From: Pseudomonadota bacterium
Lineage (GTDB): Bacteria; Pseudomonadota; Alphaproteobacteria; Rhizobiales; Beijerinckiaceae
Direction of reading: 5' to 3'
Length of the DNA stretch: 5,469 nt
NCBI GenBank assembly: GCA_021812505.1
Contig: JAKANG010000144.1
Span: 1-5,469, forward strand
The notes below the pieces were generated by a model. It saw nothing but the letters and a program-made list of their open reading frames with translations. It had not been told where the DNA came from and made no database searches. Positions 1 to 5,469 of the stretch are shown piece by piece. Each line of letters starts with the position of its first letter. Within the stretch, counting starts at the first letter, position 1. Position numbers and translations under genes: made by a program.

Positions 1-1144
1 AACGGCCGATCTGATAGCCGCCGGGGCCGATGTCCCAGGGCTCGGCGATCAGTTTCAGGTCGCGCAGCAGCGGATCCTGCGCGATCGCCGCGAGCAGCGG
101 CGCATGGGGATCAAAGCCTTCAGCGCGGCGGGCGAGCGTCGTGGCGAGATCGAAGCGGAAGCCGTCCACCCCGCCGTAAAGCGCCCAGGCGCGCAGGCTC
201 TCCATGGCGAGGCGTAGGGTCGCGGGATGGTCGAGGCGCAGGACATTGCCGCAGCCGGCGTCGTCGATGTAGCGGGCGGGATCGTCGGGGCGGAGGCGGT
301 AATAATTCGGATTGTCGAGGCCGCGCAGCGACAAGGTTGGGCCGCCCGCGTCGCTCTCGCCGCTGTGGTTGAGCACGACGTCGATCAGGACTTCGAAGCC
401 GGCCTCCTGCAGCGTGGCGACGGCCTCGCGCACTTCGCGCCAGCCCCCCGGCGCGAGGCGCGGCTCGGGCGCACAGAAAGCGACCGGATTATAGCCCCAG
501 TAATTGGTCAGACCGGCGTCCCGCAGGTGGCGCTCGTCGATCCAGGCGGCGCAGGGCATCAGCTCCAGCGTCGTCACGCCGAGCAGTTGCAGATGGGCGA
601 TCGCGGCCGGATGGGCGAGGCCCGCGAAGGTTCCGCGCACAGGCTCCGGCAGGCTGGCTAGAGCGCGGGTGAAGCCGCGCACATGCAGTTCGTAAAGGAT
701 CGTCTCCGACCAGGGAATGTTTCGCCGCTTCGGCTGGGCGCGGCGCGGCGCGGTCGCGATGGCCTTGGGCGCGACGGAGCCGCTGTCGGAGTCGAAATCG
801 AGCAAGGCGTCGCACAGCCGCGCGGGGCCATCGATTTCGAGCGCGAAAGGGTCGAGTAGCAGTTTGCGCGGGTTGAAGCGCAGGCCTTCGGACGGGCGCC
901 ATGGGCCTTGGGCGCGCAGGCCGTAGAGTGCGCCGGCGGCGAGGCCCGGAACGAAGCCATGAAAGACCGGCCCCGTGCGTCCCGGCAAAGGGAGGCGGGC
1001 GATTTCCCGCTGGCCGTCGGCGTTGAAGAGGCAAAGCTCGATCCGCTCGGCATATTCGGAATGGACGGCGATATTGGCGCCGCCTGCGACCAGCGTCAGG
1101 CCGAGCGGCTCGGGCGAGCCGGGGAATAGCGCCTGTGGGATCAA
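1..1144 (-). CDS. glgX: glycogen debranching enzyme GlgX (partial, C-terminus outside window)
   Basis: GlgX hydrolyses alpha-1,6 links of short branches, in E. coli those left after phosphorylase trimming, in glycogen breakdown. Translating the minus strand from TTG at 1142-1144 gives an unbroken 381-residue frame running off base 1. About 275 more residues are expected by comparison with E. coli GlgX (657). The N-terminal CBM48-like domain covers roughly residues 8-110 ([29 protein letters not shown]). [11 protein letters not shown] (149-159) opens the GH13 barrel. [10 protein letters not shown] is at 214-223. Region I is DVVLNH (255-260). The nucleophile D332 is in GFRFDLA (codon 149-151) and the acid/base E368 is in AEPWD (codon 41-43). 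These match E. coli D336 and E371 in context and spacing. The third catalytic Asp lies outside the window. TTG is the only usable start: the next in-frame ATG is near residue 196, inside the barrel, and no ATG or GTG was seen in the nearby upstream frame. A weak GGGGA (1154-1158) precedes it. Confidence 0.95.
   Translation of the reverse strand, partial: MIPQALFPGSPEPLGLTLVAGGANIAVHSEYAERIELCLFNADGQREIARLPLPGRTGPVFHGFVPGLAAGALYGLRAQGPWRPSEGLRFNPRKLLLDPFALEIDGPARLCDALLDFDSDSGSVAPKAIATAPRRAQPKRRNIPWSETILYELHVRGFTRALASLPEPVRGTFAGLAHPAAIAHLQLLGVTTLELMPCAAWIDERHLRDAGLTNYWGYNPVAFCAPEPRLAPGGWREVREAVATLQEAGFEVLIDVVLNHSGESDAGGPTLSLRGLDNPNYYRLRPDDPARYIDDAGCGNVLRLDHPATLRLAMESLRAWALYGGVDGFRFDLATTLARRAEGFDPHAPLLAAIAQDPLLRDLKLIAEPWDIGPGGYQIGR
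1141..1144 (-). other. TTGA stop-start overlap of glgA and glgX
   Basis: On the minus strand the bases TTGA contain the proposed glgX start TTG (1142-1144) and the glgA stop TGA (1141-1143). It has the same geometry as the glgC/glgA junction but with a rare start codon. A weak GGGGA (1154-1158) sits 9 bases upstream. Homology supports it: GSPEPLG, which aligns with the N-terminal GlgX sequence, begins only nine residues after this codon. Confidence 0.75.
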
Positions 1145-2604
1145 GCCGGCGTGTCCCCGGCGAGCGCGATCTCGCGGTAGAGTCCGGCGTAATGGCGGGC
1201 GGGATGGGTCCAGCTCACATCGGTCTTCATGCCGTTGGCCTGGATTTTTCTCCAGGTCGCAGGCCGCGCATGGAGCTTCGCGCAGCGGCGCAGGGCGCCC
1301 GCGAGCGCTTCGGCCGAAACGGGCGTGAATTGCACGCCGGTGGCGCAATTCGCCTCGAGCGCCATTTCATTGGCGTCGACGATCGTGTCGGCGAGGCCGC
1401 CGACCCGCGCCACGACCGGCACGGCGCCATACCGCATGGCGCAAAGCTGGGTGAGGCCGCAGGGCTCGAAGCGGGAGGGCACGAGAATGACGTCGGCGCC
1501 CGCCTGGATGAGGTGGGCCAACGATTCCTCATAGCCGAAATGCGCGGCGATCCGGCCTTGATGATGCTGCGCGGCGTCCTGGAAGGCGGCCTCGAAGGCG
1601 GGATCGCCCGTGCCGAGCAGGACGAGCTGGGCGTTGATTTCGTCAAGAAGGGGCAGGCAGGCGAGGAGCAGGTCGAGGCCCTTCTGCCATGAGAGCCGGC
1701 TGACGACGCCGACCAGCAGGCGGTCCGGGGCATGCGTCAGGCCCATGCGCGCCTGCAAGGCCTTCTTGTTCTCGGCGCGCTGGCCGAGCTTCTTGCGCGA
1801 GAAGGGCGCGGCGATCATCGGATCGGTTTCCGGATTCCAGACTTCGACGTCGATGCCGTTGAGAATGCCGAAGAGTTCTCCGGCGCGCGCGCGCAACAGG
1901 CCGTCGAGTCCCATTCCGGCGTGGCTCTGCTGGATCTCCTCGGCATAGGTCGGCGAGACGGTGGTGATGCGGTCGGAGAGCTGGAGGCCGGCCTTGAGGA
2001 AGCCCACGCCGCCATAATATTCGACGCCTTCGATGGAAAAGGCCTGCGGGGGCAGGCCGAGCTTGCCGAAAACCTCCGCCGGGAACTGGCCCTGGAAGGC
2101 GAGATTGTGGACGGTCGTCACCACGCCGGGGCGCGGCTTGCCGCTATAGTGCAGATAAGCGGCGGTCAGGCCCGCCTGCCAGTCATGGGCGTGGACGACC
2201 TCTGGCGAATAGCCTTCGACCAGCCCCTGTCCGAGCGCGGCGCCGACCTTGGCGAGCGCGGCGAAGCGGAAGGCGTTGTCGCCATAGTCGCGGCCGTCGG
2301 GACCGACATAGGGTCCGCCGTCGCGCTCATAGAGATGCGGCGCGTCGAGGACGAAGAGGTCGAGCCCGCCGGCGCGCCCTGAAAGCAAGCGCGCTGGTCC
2401 GCCGAACAGGTCGTCGAATCGGGCGATCGCCTCGGTCTTCTTGAGCGCCGCGAGCACCGGATGATAGCCGGGGCAGAGGGTGCGCATCGCGACGTGTTCG
2501 GCCGCGAGCGCGCGAGGCAAGGCGCCGGCGACGTCGGCGAGGCCGCCTGTCTTGACCAGAGGATAGATCTCGGGCGCGACCGAAAGGGCGGAAATGGATG
2601 TCAT
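1141..2604 (-). CDS. glgA: glycogen synthase GlgA (ADP-glucose dependent, GT5)
   Basis: GlgA transfers glucose from ADP-glucose to the non-reducing end of an alpha-1,4-glucan. It has 487 residues, typical for bacterial GT5 synthases (E. coli about 477). The N-terminal Rossmann domain starts with the ADP-glucose-binding KTGGLADV (18-25; K18 corresponds to E. coli K15). HAHDWQAGL is at 138-146 and NGID at 249-252, near the domain linker. The C-terminal Rossmann domain has [12 protein letters not shown] (302-313), with the conserved Arg303 and Lys308. The active-site loop [12 protein letters not shown] (376-387) contains E380 and C382. The second glycine-rich loop reads RVGGLADT (400-407), where many relatives have RTGGLADT, so the usual Thr is Val401. 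The start is ATG at 2604, sharing ATGA with the glgC stop. Only a weak AGG sits 8 bases upstream, which suits translation coupled to glgC. The TGA at 1141-1143 overlaps the glgX start. No truncation or frameshift is seen. Confidence 0.98.
   Translation of the reverse strand: MTSISALSVAPEIYPLVKTGGLADVAGALPRALAAEHVAMRTLCPGYHPVLAALKKTEAIARFDDLFGGPARLLSGRAGGLDLFVLDAPHLYERDGGPYVGPDGRDYGDNAFRFAALAKVGAALGQGLVEGYSPEVVHAHDWQAGLTAAYLHYSGKPRPGVVTTVHNLAFQGQFPAEVFGKLGLPPQAFSIEGVEYYGGVGFLKAGLQLSDRITTVSPTYAEEIQQSHAGMGLDGLLRARAGELFGILNGIDVEVWNPETDPMIAAPFSRKKLGQRAENKKALQARMGLTHAPDRLLVGVVSRLSWQKGLDLLLACLPLLDEINAQLVLLGTGDPAFEAAFQDAAQHHQGRIAAHFGYEESLAHLIQAGADVILVPSRFEPCGLTQLCAMRYGAVPVVARVGGLADTIVDANEMALEANCATGVQFTPVSAEALAGALRRCAKLHARPATWRKIQANGMKTDVSWTHPARHYAGLYREIALAGDTPA
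2601..2604 (-). other. ATGA stop-start overlap of glgC and glgA
   Basis: On the minus strand the bases ATGA contain the glgA start ATG (2602-2604) and the glgC stop TGA (2601-2603). This four-base overlap is a classic arrangement for termination-reinitiation coupling. Only a weak AGG (2613-2615) lies upstream of the glgA ATG, which fits dependence on ribosomes finishing glgC. Confidence 0.9.
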
Positions 2605-3893
2605 GTCGGGAGCCTGTCGATCATCGGCTGGGTGATAAGGCAGACGCCGCCCGGCGAGCGGCGGAACCGGGCGGCGTCGAGTTCGGGATCCTCGCCGACC
2701 ACCAGACCCTGCGGAATGCGCACGCCGCGGTCGATCACGACCTTGGTGAGCCGCGTCGAGCGGCCGATGTCCACGTCGGGCAGGACCACGGCGCCCTCCA
2801 CTTTGGCGAAGGAATTGACGCGCACCCGATTGAACAGCAGGGAATTGCGCACGGCGCCGCCGGAGACGATGCAGCCGCCTGAAACGAGCGAGGAAAAGGC
2901 CTGGCCGCGCCGCCCTTCGATGTCATGGACGAATTTCGCCGGCGCCGTCAGTTCGGCATAGGTCCAGATCGGCCAGTTGGTGTCGAACAGGTCGAGCTCC
3001 GGCTCGGTCTGGGTCAGGTCGACATTGGCGGCCCAATAGGCGTCCAATGTGCCGACGTCGCGCCAGTAGGGCGCGACCTCCTGCGTGGAGCGCACGCAGG
3101 AAGAGGAGAAATGGTGGGCGACCGCCTTGCCGTGCTTGACGATATGGGGGATCAGGTCCTTGCCGAAATCGTGGGTCGAATGCGGGTTGGCCGCGTCCTC
3201 GCGCAGAAGGTCGAACAGGAACTTGGTCTCGAAGACATAGATGCCCATGCTGGCGAGGCAGCGGTCCGGCTTGCCGGGCATCGGCGGCGGATCCTTCGGC
3301 TTTTCGAGGAAGGAGGTGATGCGGTTGGTCTCGTCGATGGCCATGACGCCGAAGCCCTTCGCCTCGTCGAGCGAGACTTCGAGGCAGCCGACCGTCACGT
3401 CGGCCTTCTGGTCGACGTGCTGCTGGAGCATCTGCTCGTAATCCATCTTGTAGATGTGATCGCCGGCGAGGATGACTATGAAGCGCGGATCGTAGTCGAG
3501 GATGATGTCGCCGTTCTGATAGACCGCGTCGGCGGTGCCGACATACCACATGTTTTCGGAGATGCGCTGCGAGGCGGGGAGCAGGTCGAAGCTCTCGTTG
3601 CGCTCGGGGCGCAGGAAGGTCCAGGCGCGCTGGAGATGGCGGATCAGGCTGTGGGCCTTGTACTGGGTGGCGACCGCGATCCGACGGATGCCGGAATTGA
3701 GGGCGTTGGACAGGGCGAAGTCGATGATCCGCGCCTTGCCGCCGAAATAGACGGCGGGCTTGGCGCGCCGGTCGGTCAGCTCCATGAGGCGCGAGCCGCG
3801 CCCTCCCGCCAGAACATAGGCGACGGCGTGGCGGGCGAGCGGCCCCTGCGCGGACGGCGATTTGGAGAGCGGAACGGTAAAAGAATTCGTCAT
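2601..3893 (-). CDS. glgC: glucose-1-phosphate adenylyltransferase (ADP-glucose pyrophosphorylase) GlgC
   Basis: GlgC catalyses ATP + glucose-1-phosphate to ADP-glucose + pyrophosphate, the committed and usually allosterically controlled step of glycogen synthesis. The protein has 430 residues, normal for the family. The nucleotidyltransferase domain begins with AGGRGSRL (29-36) and [12 protein letters not shown] (42-53). GTADAVYQN is at 119-127. [10 protein letters not shown] (143-152) holds catalytic D145, matching E. coli D142. FLEKP (195-199) holds K198, matching the glucose-1-phosphate-binding K195. YWRDVGT is at 276-282. The C-terminal third is the left-handed beta-helix, with [10 protein letters not shown] near 398-407. 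The sequence is strikingly like Agrobacterium GlgC, including N-terminal arginines R21, R32, R35, R42, R43 and R55. That group is activated by fructose-6-phosphate and pyruvate, so the same control is inferred here. The ATG at 3893 was chosen because GGAGG lies 10 bases upstream. Its stop overlaps the glgA start by ATGA. Confidence 0.98.
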   Translation of the reverse strand: MTNSFTVPLSKSPSAQGPLARHAVAYVLAGGRGSRLMELTDRRAKPAVYFGGKARIIDFALSNALNSGIRRIAVATQYKAHSLIRHLQRAWTFLRPERNESFDLLPASQRISENMWYVGTADAVYQNGDIILDYDPRFIVILAGDHIYKMDYEQMLQQHVDQKADVTVGCLEVSLDEAKGFGVMAIDETNRITSFLEKPKDPPPMPGKPDRCLASMGIYVFETKFLFDLLREDAANPHSTHDFGKDLIPHIVKHGKAVAHHFSSSCVRSTQEVAPYWRDVGTLDAYWAANVDLTQTEPELDLFDTNWPIWTYAELTAPAKFVHDIEGRRGQAFSSLVSGGCIVSGGAVRNSLLFNRVRVNSFAKVEGAVVLPDVDIGRSTRLTKVVIDRGVRIPQGLVVGEDPELDAARFRRSPGGVCLITQPMIDRLPT

Positions 3894-3969
3894 CGGGCAA
3901 TTTCCTCCGGCGCCTCTTCACGGGCGATGGTTCTGGGTCAGTCTTCGCCTGCCCGCGCGTCAATCTGGA
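3894..3969 (-). other. glgB-glgC intergenic spacer (76 bases)
   Basis: This is the only non-coding stretch between the four genes. It holds the glgC ribosome binding site at its downstream end. At the upstream end is a TTGACG hexamer (3958-3963) resembling a -35 box, but 17 bases further on the sequence is TGACCC, a poor -10 match. No convincing hairpin followed by a T-run was seen, so read-through from glgB into glgC is expected. Confidence 0.6.
3904..3908 (-). promoter_or_regulatory. Ribosome binding site of glgC
   Basis: The minus strand reads GGAGG here, followed by 10 bases and then the ATG at 3891-3893. It is a full Shine-Dalgarno core and the strongest in the window. It fixes the glgC start and suggests that glgC is translated independently of glgB. 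Confidence 0.85.
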
Positions 3970-5469
3970 TCAATTCGTCGGGCCCGCCTCCGGTTCTAGG
4001 AGCAGGTAGATCGCGCCGAGCGGCGGCGCCGTCACCAAGGCCGAAGCGGGAAGTCCGCCGCAGGGTCCGGCTTGCGCCCGGACCTCGCCGAAATTGCCAA
4101 GGCCGCCGCCGCCGTAATAGTTGGAATCGGTGTTGAGGATTTCCTTCCAGCGGCCGGGCGCCGGCAGCGGGATGCGGTAACCGTGACGCGGCACGGGCGT
4201 GAAATTGACCACGACCGCGATGGGCGGATCGCCCGCGCCGCCGCGCCGCAGCCAGGCGAAGACCGAATTGTCGTGATCGTCCACGACGAGCCATTCGAAG
4301 CCTTCCGCCTCGCAGTCGCGGGCGTGCAGGGCGGGATAAGCGCGATAGACTTCGTTGAGGTCGCGCACCAATCGGCTCAGGCCGGCGTGCGGCCAGAATT
4401 GCAGCAGATGCCAGTCGAGCGAACGGGTCTCGCTCCATTCCGAGGTCTGGCCGAAATCCTGCCCCATGAAGAGGAGCTTCTTGCCCGGATGCGCCCACAT
4501 GAAAGCGTAATAGGCGCGGGCGTTGGCGAATCTCCGCCATTCGTCGCCCGGCATCTTGCCGACCAGCGAGCCCTTGCCGTGCACAACCTCGTCATGGGAG
4601 ATCGGCAGGATGAAATTCTCGGCGAAGGCGTAGAGCAGGCCGAACGTCAGCTGGTCGTGGCTCCAGCGCCGATGGACCGGATCCTGCGACACATAGCGCA
4701 GGGTGTCGTTCATCCAGCCCATGTTCCACTTGAAGCCGAAGCCGAGGCCGCCCGCATGGACGGGCTGGGACACGCCGGGCCAGGAGGTCGATTCCTCGGC
4801 GATCATCAGCGCGCCGGGATAGCGTTCGTAGACGAGGCTGTTGACCCTTTGCAGGAAGGCGATGGCTTCGAGATTTTCCTTGCCGCCATATTGGTTGGGC
4901 GTCCACTCGCCCTCGCGGCGCGAATAATCGAGATAGAGCATGGAGGCGACCGCATCGACGCGCAGGCCGTCGATGTGGAAGATCTCGAACCAGTAGAGGG
5001 CGTTGACGGCGAGGAAATTGGCGACCTCGCGGCGGCCGAAATCATAGATCGCGGTGTTCCAGTCGGGATGGAAGCCGCGCTGCGGGTCGGCGTGCTCATA
5101 GAGCGGCTCGCCGTCGAACCAGGCGAGCCCGTGTTCGTCGGTCGGGAAATGGGCGGGCACCCAGTCGAGGATCACGCCGACGCCCTCCGCGTGCGCGCGA
5201 TCGACGAAGCGCTTGAAGCCTTCGGGGTCGCCGAAGCGCGAGGTCGGCGCGAACAGGCCGATCGGCTGGTAGCCCCACGAGGCGTCGAGCGGGTGCTCCG
5301 AGATCGGCAGCAGTTCGAGATGGGTGAAGCCCTGGCTCAGCGCATAGGGGATCAGGCTGTCGGCCAACTCGTCATAGGTCAGGAAGCGATTGCCGTCGCC
5401 CCGGCGCCATGAGCCGAGATGGACCTCGTAGATCGATATCGGCGCGCGGCGCGGGTCGCGCTTCGCCCG
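3970..5469 (-). CDS. glgB: 1,4-alpha-glucan branching enzyme GlgB (partial, N-terminus outside window)
   Basis: GlgB cuts an alpha-1,4-glucan chain and rejoins it through an alpha-1,6 link, creating the branches of glycogen in the cytoplasm. The frame is open from the window edge (first codon CGG at 5469) to the TGA at 3970-3972, giving 499 residues. Numbering from that edge, [12 protein letters not shown] (10-21) marks the start of the GH13 catalytic part. Region I is DWVPAHF (102-108). The nucleophile Asp lies in LRVDAV (D172, codon 4954-4956). The acid/base Glu is in AEES (E225, codon 4795-4797). The third Asp is in SHDEVVHGK (D293, codon 4591-4593). Spacings between these residues equal those of E. 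coli GlgB D405/E458/D526 as I recall them. The C-terminal beta domain carries NFTPVPRH and EILNTDS. About 230 N-terminal residues (N-domain and CBM48) are expected beyond the window. It is the first visible gene of the operon, 76 bases before glgC. The family call is very secure. Confidence 0.97.
   Translation of the reverse strand, partial: RAKRDPRRAPISIYEVHLGSWRRGDGNRFLTYDELADSLIPYALSQGFTHLELLPISEHPLDASWGYQPIGLFAPTSRFGDPEGFKRFVDRAHAEGVGVILDWVPAHFPTDEHGLAWFDGEPLYEHADPQRGFHPDWNTAIYDFGRREVANFLAVNALYWFEIFHIDGLRVDAVASMLYLDYSRREGEWTPNQYGGKENLEAIAFLQRVNSLVYERYPGALMIAEESTSWPGVSQPVHAGGLGFGFKWNMGWMNDTLRYVSQDPVHRRWSHDQLTFGLLYAFAENFILPISHDEVVHGKGSLVGKMPGDEWRRFANARAYYAFMWAHPGKKLLFMGQDFGQTSEWSETRSLDWHLLQFWPHAGLSRLVRDLNEVYRAYPALHARDCEAEGFEWLVVDDHDNSVFAWLRRGGAGDPPIAVVVNFTPVPRHGYRIPLPAPGRWKEILNTDSNYYGGGGLGNFGEVRAQAGPCGGLPASALVTAPPLGAIYLLLEPEAGPTN

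Noticed and set aside
489..1053. Minus-strand open frames of 181 and 131 codons overlapping each other in the glgX region
   Set aside because: They are out-of-frame readings of glgX with Arg/Pro/Ala-rich, low-complexity products. The frame starting at TTG 1144 gives the homologous protein.
227..1129. Plus-strand open frames opposite glgX (227-661 and 908-1129)
   Set aside because: Both lie in register with the glgX frame, which itself is open for 381 codons with conserved GH13 motifs. They are shadows.
1883..1894. Alternating GC run (possible Z-DNA) in glgA
   Set aside because: It encodes the Arg-Ala-Arg-Ala stretch before GELFGILNG in GlgA. Such runs are expected by codon bias at this GC content.
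1135..2382. Plus-strand open frames of 185 and 216 codons opposite glgA
   Set aside because: Both are in codon register with glgA and are broken where glgA uses TCA serine codons, as expected for shadows.
2925..4136. 403-codon plus-strand open frame opposite glgC and the end of glgB
   Set aside because: Same in-register antisense effect. It crosses the spacer and the end of glgB without respecting gene borders, and the product resembles no known family.
3970..5367. Taking TTG at 5367 as the start of glgB
   Set aside because: The frame continues upstream to the window edge with strongly conserved GlgB sequence ([12 protein letters not shown]), so the true start is outside the window.
4072..5412. 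446-codon open frame on the plus strand opposite glgB
   Set aside because: It lies in exact codon register with glgB, so its stops could come only from TTA, CTA or TCA codons in glgB, which are rare in GC-rich genes. The translation has no recognisable domain and glgB on the other strand is certain.
1..5469. Search for mobile elements, CRISPR repeats, tRNA/rRNA genes, terminators or an unknown gene cassette
   Set aside because: The window is almost wholly filled by four intact or edge-truncated glg genes. No repeats, inverted ends, RNA signatures or foreign-looking base composition were seen.

Overview
The window is a contiguous piece of a bacterial glycogen-metabolism operon. It has four genes, all on the minus strand, so transcription runs from base 5469 towards base 1. 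In transcription order they are glgB (branching enzyme, 5' end outside the window), glgC (ADP-glucose pyrophosphorylase, complete), glgA (glycogen synthase, complete) and glgX (debranching enzyme, 3' end outside the window). Coding sequence fills nearly everything. The only non-coding stretch is a 76-base spacer between glgB and glgC (3894-3969).

The DNA is GC-rich, with strong G/C preference at third codon positions. GlgC resembles the Agrobacterium/Rhizobium type very closely as I recall those sequences, and GlgX also looks alphaproteobacterial. I infer an alphaproteobacterium, probably in the Hyphomicrobiales (Rhizobiales). Genus cannot be fixed from this window. No RNA gene, mobile element, CRISPR array or clear terminator was seen.

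How the genes work together: GlgC makes ADP-glucose from glucose-1-phosphate and ATP and is normally the allosterically controlled step. GlgA polymerises ADP-glucose into alpha-1,4-glucan. GlgB adds alpha-1,6 branches. GlgX removes short branches during breakdown. All the catalytic residues I could look for in the visible parts are present. The gene ends are tightly packed: glgC and glgA overlap by four bases (ATGA), and glgA and glgX overlap by four bases (TTGA, giving glgX a TTG start). This suggests translational coupling through glgC-glgA-glgX. By contrast, glgC itself has a spacer and a strong GGAGG ribosome binding site.

I found no sign of a previously undescribed system. The long plus-strand open frames are explained as antisense shadows lying in exact codon register with the glg genes. 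The findings listed are modest points about starts, overlaps and a few residues.
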